A DNA stretch of 10,208 nt from JAAFHS01 sp043751715 (GCA_043751715.1 JAYUZO010000211.1:1-10208), one strand, 5' to 3'; positions 1 to 6,954 are shown, counted from the first letter of the stretch. Translations and numbers: made by a program. Notes: generated by a model from the sequence alone, not told the origin.

Positions 1-419
1 GCGTGAAACAGGATCGGGTGGCCGGGCTGGCCACCCGGCGTGGCCCCGCGCCAGATCAGGGCATCGGGGGCATGGGCCGGGCCTTGCATGATATGGTGCA
101 GGTCTGATGCGGTCAGATCAGGGATATCGGCCAGCACCACCATGAACTGCGCACAATCCGGCAGGGCGGCGACACCACTCCGCAAGGTGCCGCCCATGCC
201 TTCGGCTGATCCGGGCAGGATCAGCGGGGTGGCGCGAAGGTGGGTGATCAGGGGCAGGCGGGCGGTGGTGATGGCTGCGTAAACGCGGGTGCTGACGGTG
301 CAGGCGGCGGCGGTGATGCGGGTCAGCTGTGCCGTACCGTCAATTATTTCGGCCAGTTTATCTGCGCCGCGCATGCGGGAGGATTGGCCGGCGGCAAGGA
401 TCAGGATGGGTGTGTCCAT
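1..419 (-). CDS. MocA/MobA-like molybdenum-cofactor nucleotidyltransferase, C-terminus cut by window edge
   Basis: Reading leftward from the ATG at 419-417 gives 139 complete codons that run off the window. Residues 8-22 (LAAGQSSRMRGADKL) are the nucleotide-binding signature of the NTP_transf_3 family. LADIPDLT at 96-103 carries the expected metal-binding Asp (D98), and GQPGHPILF at 130-138 matches the conserved G-x-x-GHP segment of MocA-type enzymes. Members transfer CMP or GMP to molybdopterin, usually to mature xanthine-dehydrogenase or CO-dehydrogenase-type molybdoenzymes in the cytoplasm. Family members are about 190-200 residues, so roughly 50-60 are missing. The start is forced, because the signature motif begins only eight residues in. 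No Shine-Dalgarno sequence is visible before it, and a hairpin with a T-rich tail ends about 15 nt upstream. The choice between MocA (CTP) and MobA (GTP) is uncertain; the GHP segment favours MocA-like. No molybdoenzyme gene is visible in the window. Confidence 0.85.
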   Translation of the reverse strand, partial: MDTPILILAAGQSSRMRGADKLAEIIDGTAQLTRITAAACTVSTRVYAAITTARLPLITHLRATPLILPGSAEGMGGTLRSGVAALPDCAQFMVVLADIPDLTASDLHHIMQGPAHAPDALIWRGATPGGQPGHPILFH

Positions 420-434
420 GGATGGGTTTGTGCC

Positions 435-461
435 AAAGAAAAGGGGGGCTGTCTGCCCCCC
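435..461 (-). terminator. Rho-independent-type terminator for the oxidoreductase operon
   Basis: Read on the minus strand, GGGGGGC (461-455), loop AGACA (454-450) and GCCCCCC (449-443) form a perfect 7-bp GC stem, followed at once by TTTTCTTT (442-435). This is a textbook intrinsic terminator shape, 51 nt after the stop codon of the upstream gene (512-514). It ends about 15 nt before the start codon of the downstream minus-strand nucleotidyltransferase gene, so it could equally be a leaky attenuator. A second run of six Cs on the plus strand (478-483) gives a competing partner for the G-run at 443-448. Confidence 0.75.
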
Positions 462-511
462 TCGGACTGCGTCCTCACCCCCCGAGGATATTTTTCGACA
501 GATGAAAGGGC
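443..511 (+). repeat. Composite intergenic repeat module, copy A
   Basis: On the plus strand the order is GGGGGGC (443-449), a 5-nt loop, GCCCCCC (455-461), a second CCCCCC block (478-483), then GGATATTT (486-493), a 5-nt spacer TTCGA and CAGATGAAAGGGC (499-511). Copy B at 9556-9608 has the same order of parts and identical GGATATTT and CAGATGAAAGGGC blocks with the same 5-nt spacing. Copy A abuts the stop codon (512-514) of the minus-strand oxidoreductase gene. It is therefore at a gene 3' end, but its conserved core points against that gene. Function unknown. From memory, similar sequences are frequent at gene ends in Rhodobacteraceae; I could not check this. Confidence 0.7.
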
Positions 512-2929
512 TTAGCCGCGCATGCGGGTGCCGTCGGGATCGAACAGGGGGGCCATGTGGACCGCAGCCGGGCGGCGTTCGCCCAGGATTTCGATTTCAA
601 CCTGAGTGCCATCGGTGGCGCGGTCAGCCGGTAGGAACCCCATGGCCAGCGATTTGCCGGTATGGTGCGAATAGCCGCCGGATGTGCAGAAGCCCTGCAC
701 GCTGCCGTTGAGCCAGATCGGCTCCCACGCGGTGACATCGGCATCATTGGCATCGACGATCATGTTGACAAGGCGGCGCTTTGGCCCGCTGGCCTTTTCG
801 GCCATGGCGGCGGCGCGGCCGATCCAGTCACTGGGTTTGTTCCAGCGGATGAAGCGGTCAAGCCCGGTTTCCGCCGGGGTATAGTCAGGCGAAAATTCGC
901 GGCCCCAGGAACCGAACCATTTGTCCAGCCGCAGCGACATCATCGCGCGCATGCCGAAGGGGCGGATGCCAAGGTCAGCGCCATGGGCGGTCAGCGTATC
1001 CCACAGGTGGCGGACGGACATATGATCGGTGAAGATTTCATAGCCCAGATCGGCGGTATAGCTGACGCGCTGCACGATGCAGTTGGCCATGCCGATGGTC
1101 ATCCGGCGCACATCCATGAACTTGAAGGCGTCATTGCTGACATCGGCACGGGTGACGCGGGCCAGCAGATCGCGGGCGCGGGGGCCAGCGATCTGAAAGC
1201 CGGAGCGTTGGTCAGAGATGTTGACGACATGGCAGCCGTCCATCTTGTTCTGATCAAACCACCGGTGATGCCAGCCTTGCGCGCCATAGCTGGCGGTCAG
1301 TTGGAATTCATGCTCGCTCAGGCAGGACACCGTGAAATCACCGATGATCTTGCCAGAATGCGCCAGCATCGGCGTCAGGGACAGCCGCCCCGGTTTGGGG
1401 ATATTGCCAGCCATGATCCGGTCAAGCCATGTGCGCGCATTGGCCCCGGTGACCTTGTATTTGCCGAAATTCTGCACCTCATTGATGCCGACGCCGTTGC
1501 GCACGCTGGCCACTTCCTGCGCCGTCGCCTCCCACGCATTCGACCGCTTGAAACTGGGTTCCTCATACCGTGGCTGGCCCGGCAGGGCGTGGTAGTTCAC
1601 CACCTCCAGCCCGTATTGCTGGCCCCAGACCGCGTTCATGCCATCGAACACGTCATACATCGGCGTGGTGCGAAATGGCCGCGCGGCGGGGCGTTCCTCG
1701 TTTGGGTAGCTGACCGAAAAGCGCATCTGATAGTTTTCAATGACCTTGGGCACGGTATAGCCGGGGCTGGTCCAGTTGCCAAAGCGTGACACGTCAAAGC
1801 CGCGCGGATCGCGCTCCACCTCACCCTCGATCATCCACTGGGCCAGCGCCAGCCCCATACCGCCACCCTGCGAAAAGCCCGCCATGACGGCGCAGGCCGA
1901 CCAATAGTTGCGCAAGCCCGGCACCGGGCCGATCAGCGGGTTGCCATCGGGGGCAAAGGTGAAGGGCCCGTGGATCACGCGTTTGACACCCGCGCGTTGC
2001 AGGGCGGGGAAACGTTTGTACGCGAATTCAACACTGTCGGCAATTTTGTCATAGGCATCGGGCAGCAGTTCCTGCCCCCATTCCCAAGGTGTTCCGTCAA
2101 TGCTCCAGCCTTCGCAGGGTTTTTCATAGAAGCCGATGCAGAAGCCGCGCCCTTCCTGCCGCAGGTAGGATTCGCCCCCCGGATCCATCACATGTGGGAA
2201 TTCACGCCCCCCCCGTGCCACGATTTCAGGGATATCATCGGTGACCAGATACTGGTGCGCCATCGGCAAAAGCGGCAGGTAAACCCCCGCCATCGCCCCC
2301 ACCTCACGCGCCCACAGACCGCCTGCGTTGACCAGATGTTCGCAGGTGATGGTGCCCTTGTCGGTGAAGACTTCCCAGCCGTCTTTCGTGGGAATGGTCG
2401 CCGTCACCTTGGTGTGCAGCACAATCTCGGCCCCGCCCATCTTGGCCGCCTTGGCATAGGCGTGCGTCGTGCCATAGGGGTCAAGATGGCCATCCAGCGG
2501 GTCATATAGCGCGCCGATGATGCCTTGGGTGTTCACCATGCCATCGGTCAGCTTTTCCACCTCGGCCGGCGACAGAATTTCCGTATCCAGCCCCATGTAG
2601 CGGTGCTTGGCGCGTTCGGCCTTTAGCTGGTCAAACCGCGCCTGATTATCGGCCAGCGTGATGCCGCCCACATGGTGCAGCCCGCAGGACATGCCGGTGA
2701 TCGCCTCCAGCTCTTTATACAGGCGGATCGTATAGCCTTGCAGGGCCGCCATGTTCGTATCGCCGTTCAGCGTGTGAAAGCCGCCCGCCGCGTGCCATGT
2801 GCTGCCCGCCGTCAGTTCCGCCCGTTCCACCAGCATCACGTCGGACCAGCCGAGTTTCGTCAGGTGATACAGCACCGAACAGCCGACAACGCCGCCGCCA
2901 ATCACCACAACGCGCGCATGGGTTTTCAT
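512..2929 (-). CDS. FAD-dependent dimethylglycine/sarcosine dehydrogenase-family oxidoreductase with folate-binding GCV_T domains
   Basis: This 805-residue protein has the four-part layout of dimethylglycine and sarcosine dehydrogenases: DAO-type FAD domain (about 5-365), central FAO_M segment (about 370-425), folate-binding GCV_T domain (about 430-690) and GCV_T C-terminal domain (about 710-800). Visible motifs are the dinucleotide fold GGGVVG at 11-16 with acidic E35, and STWHAAG at 43-49. H46 is the position where family members bind FAD covalently. YTADLGYEI (624-632) and SLRLDKWF (665-672) are GCV_T landmarks. The family oxidises N-methyl groups and passes the one-carbon unit to tetrahydrofolate, or releases formaldehyde. 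No signal peptide is seen, so it is cytoplasmic. ATG at 2929 is preceded by GGAG (2941-2938) at 8-nt spacing. It is the last gene of the transporter operon, 142 nt after livM. The substrate is not readable: dimethylglycine, sarcosine or another methylated amine are all possible. A G8 run in the coding strand (2214-2207) keeps frame. Confidence 0.9.
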   Translation of the reverse strand: MKTHARVVVIGGGVVGCSVLYHLTKLGWSDVMLVERAELTAGSTWHAAGGFHTLNGDTNMAALQGYTIRLYKELEAITGMSCGLHHVGGITLADNQARFDQLKAERAKHRYMGLDTEILSPAEVEKLTDGMVNTQGIIGALYDPLDGHLDPYGTTHAYAKAAKMGGAEIVLHTKVTATIPTKDGWEVFTDKGTITCEHLVNAGGLWAREVGAMAGVYLPLLPMAHQYLVTDDIPEIVARGGREFPHVMDPGGESYLRQEGRGFCIGFYEKPCEGWSIDGTPWEWGQELLPDAYDKIADSVEFAYKRFPALQRAGVKRVIHGPFTFAPDGNPLIGPVPGLRNYWSACAVMAGFSQGGGMGLALAQWMIEGEVERDPRGFDVSRFGNWTSPGYTVPKVIENYQMRFSVSYPNEERPAARPFRTTPMYDVFDGMNAVWGQQYGLEVVNYHALPGQPRYEEPSFKRSNAWEATAQEVASVRNGVGINEVQNFGKYKVTGANARTWLDRIMAGNIPKPGRLSLTPMLAHSGKIIGDFTVSCLSEHEFQLTASYGAQGWHHRWFDQNKMDGCHVVNISDQRSGFQIAGPRARDLLARVTRADVSNDAFKFMDVRRMTIGMANCIVQRVSYTADLGYEIFTDHMSVRHLWDTLTAHGADLGIRPFGMRAMMSLRLDKWFGSWGREFSPDYTPAETGLDRFIRWNKPSDWIGRAAAMAEKASGPKRRLVNMIVDANDADVTAWEPIWLNGSVQGFCTSGGYSHHTGKSLAMGFLPADRATDGTQVEIEILGERRPAAVHMAPLFDPDGTRMRG

Positions 2930-3071
2930 CGGGCTTTCTCCGTTTCACATTGCCTTTGCGCAGATGTGCGCCCCAAAGCCCGCGAAAACCCGCCCGCCCA
3001 CGACAAAAAATGTCGCTTCCTTGCGTCTTTCTCTTTGTGAAAATACTCAACTCACCCGTGGGGCAGCGCGC
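2930..3071 (-). other. livM-oxidoreductase intergenic gap with small hairpin and possible decayed repeat
   Basis: This 142-nt gap is by far the longest inside the operon. On the minus strand, about 21 nt after the livM stop, GAGTATTT (3048-3041) is followed by CAAAGAGAAAG, which resembles a worn copy of the GGATATTT-N5-CAGATGAAAG motif found at 486-511 and 9583-9608. Further on, CGACA (3015-3011), five Ts and TGTCG (3005-3001) can form a small stem-loop with no T-tail on the minus strand. The Shine-Dalgarno sequence of the oxidoreductase is GGAG at 2941-2938. No convincing promoter is visible, so the gene may be co-transcribed with livM or have a promoter I cannot recognise. No coding potential is evident here. 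Confidence 0.4.
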
Positions 3072-4391
3072 CTACTTTTCCGGGATCAGCCCGCGCGGGT
3101 TGAACCGCAGCACCAGCAGCAGGATCACCCCAATGAACAGCAGCCGCATGTGCTGCGCATTGGCGTTCAGCGTGGTTTTCACAAACCCATCCGGGATCAG
3201 CGCGGTAAAGGCCTGCATCAGACCGGGGCCAAGGTTTTCAGCCACCAGCCACAGCCATCCGATGAAGAGGCCACCCAGCACGGACCCCCAATTGCTGCCC
3301 GATCCGCCGACAATCACCATGACCCAGATAAGAAAGGTGAATTGCAAGGGGTTATAGGTGCCGGGGTTCATCAGACCTTGCATGTTCGTCAGCATCGCCC
3401 CGCCGACGCCAACGATGGCGGAACCAAGGATAAACACCTGCAAATGCTGACGTTTCACATCTTTGCCCATGGCGGCGGCGGACACCTCATTATCGCGGAT
3501 CGCGCGCATCATGCGGCCCCACGGTGAGGCAAGGGCGCGTTCGGTCAGCCAGATCACGGCGGCCAGAACGGTGATGAACAGCATGGCATACAGCAGTTTG
3601 ACCAGAATGGATGACCCGGTTACCGGATCAAAGCCCCAGTTGGCAGCCATGTCGGTGAACCACGGGGTTTGCTGCAGCACCACCTCTTCGTACACCGGCC
3701 AAGGGCGGGGCAGATCGTTTACCATTTTCACGCCGCGCGCCAGCCAGTCTTCGTTTTTCAGTACGGACACAATGATTTCGGCAATGCCCAGCGTGGCGAT
3801 GGCCAGATAATCCGATCGCAGGCCAAGGGCGGTCTTGCCAATTGCCCAGGCGGCAGCGGCGGCCAGCAGGCCACCCACGGGCCAGGCCAGCAGGGCGGGC
3901 AGGCCAAGGCCGCCCATGTTGCCATAGGTAGCAGATTCGAAACTTTCGATGCCAGTGACAGCCGGATCATAAATCGCGCGGTAGGCGAAAAACGCGGCCG
4001 TCAGCACAATCACCATGGCGATGTTGCGGTTGCGGCCTGCGTGCATGCGCCGGTACAGCGCGACGGTGGCAACCATGGCCGCCACGCCAAAGGCCAGCGC
4101 CAGCATCAGGCGCGGCCCGCCCAACGCCCAGCCTTGGGGCACGGGTTCGGATGCGACCAGCACCACGGCCAGCCCGCCAAGGGCGGCAAAGCCCATCAGG
4201 CCCGTGTTGAACAGCCCGGCAAAGCCCCATTGCAGGTTCAGCCCCAAGGCCATGACGGCAAAGATCAGCGAAAAATTCAGCAGGCTGAAGGCATAGTTCC
4301 AACTGTTCATCGCGCCTGACAGCAAGAACAGCAGGGCCACGCCCGCAAACAGCAACAAGTTCTTGTGCCGGGTCAAACCTGAACCGCTCAT
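3072..4391 (-). CDS. livM: HAAT-type ABC transporter permease LivM
   Basis: This 439-residue polytopic membrane protein is one of the two permeases of a branched-chain-amino-acid-type (HAAT) importer in the inner membrane. Family landmarks are LNLQWGFAGLFNTG (51-64), GLRSDYLAIATLGIAEI (190-206), a cytoplasmic coupling loop SPWGRMMRAIRDNEVSAAA (289-307) that would contact the ATPases, the glycine-rich VGGSGSNWGSVLGGLFIG (361-378), and the typical tail RFNPRGLIPEK (429-439). Hydrophobic segments lie near 12-27, 36-50, 65-81, 94-112, 124-138, 164-184, 194-211, 262-283, 318-334, 350-362, 369-385 and 416-429. The length is similar to E. coli LivM, including the extra N-terminal membrane part. The ATG (4391-4389) overlaps the livH stop in an ATGA arrangement, so translation is probably coupled. 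The substrate cannot be told from the permease. Confidence 0.93.
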   Translation of the reverse strand: MSGSGLTRHKNLLLFAGVALLFLLSGAMNSWNYAFSLLNFSLIFAVMALGLNLQWGFAGLFNTGLMGFAALGGLAVVLVASEPVPQGWALGGPRLMLALAFGVAAMVATVALYRRMHAGRNRNIAMVIVLTAAFFAYRAIYDPAVTGIESFESATYGNMGGLGLPALLAWPVGGLLAAAAAWAIGKTALGLRSDYLAIATLGIAEIIVSVLKNEDWLARGVKMVNDLPRPWPVYEEVVLQQTPWFTDMAANWGFDPVTGSSILVKLLYAMLFITVLAAVIWLTERALASPWGRMMRAIRDNEVSAAAMGKDVKRQHLQVFILGSAIVGVGGAMLTNMQGLMNPGTYNPLQFTFLIWVMVIVGGSGSNWGSVLGGLFIGWLWLVAENLGPGLMQAFTALIPDGFVKTTLNANAQHMRLLFIGVILLLVLRFNPRGLIPEK

Positions 4392-5398
4392 ACCGATTTT
4401 CCCTTGAAGATGCCGGTGGGCATGAACAGCAGCACGATGATCAGGATCGTGAAGCTGACCGCGAATTTATAGTCGGTCGACAAAAGCTGGATCAGGGTAT
4501 CGGGGGCCCAGGATTCCGGCACGACATAGGTGATCACCTTTTTCCAGGCATAGGTCACGATGACCTCGGACAATGCGATCAGGAACCCGCCGACGATGGC
4601 CCCGATGGGCGAGCCGAGGCCACCGACGATGGCCGCGGCGAAGATGGGCAGGAGAAGTTGGAAATAAGTGAAGGGTTTGAAGGACTTGTCCAGCCCGTAC
4701 AGCACGCCTGCAATGGTGGCCAAACCGGCGGCGATGATCCATGTCACGGCAACCACACGGTCGGGGTTGATGCCGGACAGCAGGGCCAGATCCTCATTAT
4801 CAGAAAACGCGCGCATGGATTTGCCGGTGCGGGTGCGCTGCAGGAACCAGAACAGGGCGGCGACAAGGATTGCGGCGGCGACAAGCGTGATGCCTTGGGT
4901 GGACTTGATGGCAAGGCCTTCGGACAGCCCCGTCATTTCCTTGAAATCGCCGGCAGAAATGATGAAGCGTTCGCCATCAAAGAAATCCTGATCGTCAACG
5001 CCGATCAGCAGGCGCACCAGTGCGTTCATGATGAACATCACACCCAGCGACACGATCACAAGGATGGCGGGTTTGGCCTTTTTCTGGCGGTAGAATTTAT
5101 ACACGCCAACATCTGTCAGCAGCACCAGCCCCGCCGTGATGGCAATGGCAACGGGCAGGGCAAGCAGGGCAGTGGGCAGGGGGGCGATGCTGATGCCGGC
5201 ACCCTGCATGGCCCATGTGAGGTAGATCGTGACCATGGTGCCAAAGGCCATGGTATCGCCATGGGCAAAGTTGGAAAACCGCAGGATCGAATAGATCAAG
5301 GTCACGCCAAGCGCGCCGAGGGCGAGTTGCGCGCCATAGGCAACGCCGGGGATAAAGACGAAGTTCAGGAAGGTGATGAGGGCGTTGAGGATATCCAC
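4388..5398 (-). CDS. livH: HAAT-type ABC transporter permease LivH
   Basis: This 336-residue inner-membrane permease partners LivM. The conserved IYSILRFSNFAHGD segment (35-48) is the LivH hallmark. The coupling loop TGKSMRAFSDNEDLALLSG (191-209) would dock on LivF/LivG, and AAAIVGGLGSPIGAIVGG (254-271) is the family's glycine-rich membrane segment. Hydrophobic stretches lie near 12-34, 50-66, 75-97, 111-132, 168-186, 215-236, 247-280 and 313-328. The start is GTG (5398-5396), three bases after the livF stop (5404-5402). The G-rich end of livF (GGGGGG just before its TAG) would serve as ribosome-binding site. The stop overlaps the livM start. This placement makes livF-livH-livM a tightly coupled translational block. 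The length is somewhat above the roughly 290-310 residues of many LivH proteins, partly from the loop around 133-165. Confidence 0.93.
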   Translation of the reverse strand: MDILNALITFLNFVFIPGVAYGAQLALGALGVTLIYSILRFSNFAHGDTMAFGTMVTIYLTWAMQGAGISIAPLPTALLALPVAIAITAGLVLLTDVGVYKFYRQKKAKPAILVIVSLGVMFIMNALVRLLIGVDDQDFFDGERFIISAGDFKEMTGLSEGLAIKSTQGITLVAAAILVAALFWFLQRTRTGKSMRAFSDNEDLALLSGINPDRVVAVTWIIAAGLATIAGVLYGLDKSFKPFTYFQLLLPIFAAAIVGGLGSPIGAIVGGFLIALSEVIVTYAWKKVITYVVPESWAPDTLIQLLSTDYKFAVSFTILIIVLLFMPTGIFKGKSV

Positions 5399-5401
5399 GG
5401 T

Positions 5402-6112
5402 CTAGCCCCCCAGAAACGACCGACGCACATCGGGGTCGGCCAGAAGGGCGGCTCCGGTGTCGGTAAAGCGGTTGCGGCCCTGCACAAGGACATAGCCTTT
5501 GTCAGCGATTTCAAGCGCTTGGCGGGCGTTCTGTTCAACCATCAGGATGGAAATGCCGCTGCGGGCAATCTCGATGATGCGGTCGAAAAGTTCGTCCATC
5601 ACGATGGGCGACACCCCGGCGGTGGGTTCATCCAGCATCAGCACCTTTGGCTGGGTCATCAACGCGCGGCCGACGGCGACCTGTTGACGCTGGCCGCCGG
5701 ACAATTCGCCTGCAGGCTGATAGCGTTTGGTTTTCAGGATTGGGAACAGGTCGTAAATCTGCGCGATGGTGGCGGCGATATCATCACGGCGCAGGAAGGC
5801 GCCCATTTCAAGGTTTTCCTCAACCGTCATGGAAGTGAAGATGTTGCTGGTTTGCGGCACAAAGGCCATGCCCTTGGCGACGCGAGCCTGCGGGGTGAGT
5901 TTGGTGATATCTTCGCCATCCAGCCGCACATGGCCTTCGCGCAAGTTCAGCATGCCGAACACCGCTTTCATCGCCGTTGATTTGCCAGCGCCATTGGGGC
6001 CAACGATCACGGCAATCTCGCCCTTTTCCACGGCAATGGTGCAGCCATGCAGGATATCCGCGCCGCCATAGCCGCCGGTCATGGCATCGCCAATAAGGAA
6101 AGGTTCAGCCAT
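5402..6112 (-). CDS. livF: HAAT-type ABC transporter ATPase LivF
   Basis: This 236-residue cytoplasmic ATPase powers the importer. Walker A is GPNGAGKST (38-46), the Q-loop glutamine is Q87 (VPQTSN), the ABC signature is LSGGQ (137-141), and Walker B VLMLDEP ends in D161-E162. The switch position reads VEQN (192-195), with Gln where other ABC ATPases have His. That is normal for LivF. The C-terminus DPDVRRSFLGG is the usual LivF ending. I chose the ATG at 6112-6110, preceded by CGGAG (6125-6121) at 8-nt spacing. An upstream in-frame TTG at 6133 lies inside the 6129-6157 palindrome and would add seven unconserved residues. The 236-residue length fits the family. It lies 59 nt after livG and 3 nt before livH. 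Confidence 0.94.
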   Translation of the reverse strand: MAEPFLIGDAMTGGYGGADILHGCTIAVEKGEIAVIVGPNGAGKSTAMKAVFGMLNLREGHVRLDGEDITKLTPQARVAKGMAFVPQTSNIFTSMTVEENLEMGAFLRRDDIAATIAQIYDLFPILKTKRYQPAGELSGGQRQQVAVGRALMTQPKVLMLDEPTAGVSPIVMDELFDRIIEIARSGISILMVEQNARQALEIADKGYVLVQGRNRFTDTGAALLADPDVRRSFLGG

Positions 6113-6128
6113 GACATGTGCTCCGATG

Positions 6129-6157
6129 GCCAAAAATTTTCGACGAAAATTTTTGGC
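6129..6157. repeat. Perfect 14+14 bp AT-rich palindrome between livG and livF
   Basis: The arm GCCAAAAATTTTCG (6129-6142) and its exact reverse complement CGAAAATTTTTGGC (6144-6157) flank a single central A at 6143. It fills nearly half of the 59-nt livG-livF gap and ends 4 nt before the livF Shine-Dalgarno sequence. Each arm also contains the self-complementary AAAATTTT. As RNA it could fold into a hairpin of up to about 13 bp, which may affect mRNA decay or processing; as DNA it is also a candidate operator or protein-binding site. It has no T-tail beyond the stem in the direction of transcription, so a classic terminator is unlikely. Confidence 0.8.
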
Positions 6158-6171
6158 TGGTGATCGTCTGG

Positions 6172-6954
6172 TTAGGCATGGGCGACCACCTTGTTCTTCA
6201 ATCCCGTGCCCAGATAGGCCTCGATCACGCGTTCATCATTCTTGACCTGTGCGGCGGTGCCGGTGGCCAGAACGCGGCCTTCGGCCATGCAGATCACCGG
6301 GTTGCACAGGCGGCTGATGAAATCCATGTCATGCTCGATGACACAAAAGGTATAGCCGCGTTCCTTGTTCAACCTGATGATCGCATCGCCGATGGTGTTC
6401 AGCAGCGTGCGGTTCACACCTGCGCCCACCTCATCAAGGAAAACGATCTTGGCATCCACCATCATGGTGCGGCCCAGTTCCAGCAGTTTCTTTTGCCCGC
6501 CAGAGATTTGCCCGGCCTTCTGATCGGCCAGATGGGAAATCGTCAGGAAATCAAGCACTTCATCGGCCTTGTCGCGGATGGCCTTTTCCTCAGTGGCCAC
6601 CTTGCCGCGCGCGAACCATGCGTTCAGCAGGCTTTCACCCGATTGGCGCGCTGGCACCATCATCAGGTTTTCACGCACGGTCATCGAGGCAAATTCATGC
6701 GCAATCTGAAAGGTGCGCAACAGGCCTTTGGCGAACAGCTGGTGCGGCGGCAGGCCGGTGATATCTTCGCCGTCCATCATCACGCGACCGGATGTGGGGG
6801 GCAGGCGGCCTGCGATGACGTTGAACAGCGTGGTTTTGCCTGCGCCATTGGGGCCGATCAGGCCGGTAATGCTGCCGGTTTGAATGGTCAGGCTTGCGCC
6901 ATCAACGGCATGAAAGCCGCCAAAATGGCGATGAAGGTCGTCAACGACGATCAT
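6172..6954 (-). CDS. livG: HAAT-type ABC transporter ATPase LivG
   Basis: This 260-residue ATPase is the second ATP-hydrolysing subunit of the importer. Walker A is GPNGAGKTT (34-42), with the Q-loop region RTFQIAHEF at 80-88. The ABC signature is SGGQKK (151-156), and Walker B IVFLDE is at 170-175. The switch histidine is present in IEHDMDF (H208), as expected for LivG, in contrast to LivF. The insert between the Q-loop and signature (about 100-145) is typical of LivG. The D-loop region reads LDEVGAGVN (173-181), where most LivG proteins have LDEPxAGxN, so the usual proline after the catalytic Glu is Val. ATG (6954-6952) is preceded by AGGGGA at about 8-nt spacing. It is separated from the binding-protein gene by 103 nt carrying a strong hairpin. 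Confidence 0.94.
   Translation of the reverse strand: MIVVDDLHRHFGGFHAVDGASLTIQTGSITGLIGPNGAGKTTLFNVIAGRLPPTSGRVMMDGEDITGLPPHQLFAKGLLRTFQIAHEFASMTVRENLMMVPARQSGESLLNAWFARGKVATEEKAIRDKADEVLDFLTISHLADQKAGQISGGQKKLLELGRTMMVDAKIVFLDEVGAGVNRTLLNTIGDAIIRLNKERGYTFCVIEHDMDFISRLCNPVICMAEGRVLATGTAAQVKNDERVIEAYLGTGLKNKVVAHA

Noticed and set aside
662..1789. 375-codon open frame on the plus strand opposite the oxidoreductase gene
   Set aside because: It is antisense to a clearly conserved enzyme. Its protein has no recognisable domain and a His/Arg/Ala-rich make-up typical of a shadow frame in GC-rich DNA.
1300..2929. DMSP demethylase (DmdA) for the 805-residue protein
   Set aside because: DmdA has only glycine-cleavage-T-type domains in about 370 residues. 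This protein has an added N-terminal FAD domain with a WHAAG covalent-flavin motif, as in dimethylglycine/sarcosine dehydrogenases.
2964..3527. 187-codon plus-strand frame crossing the livM 3' end and the gap
   Set aside because: Overlaps livM antisense and has no recognisable protein features.
4658..5980. 440-codon plus-strand open frame spanning parts of livH and livF
   Set aside because: It runs antisense across two real genes and their junction, with low-complexity Gly/His/Gln-rich content and no family motif.
6113..6133. TTG start seven codons upstream for LivF
   Set aside because: It lies within the palindrome with no ribosome-binding site. The ATG at 6112 has CGGAG at good spacing and gives a family-typical 236 residues.
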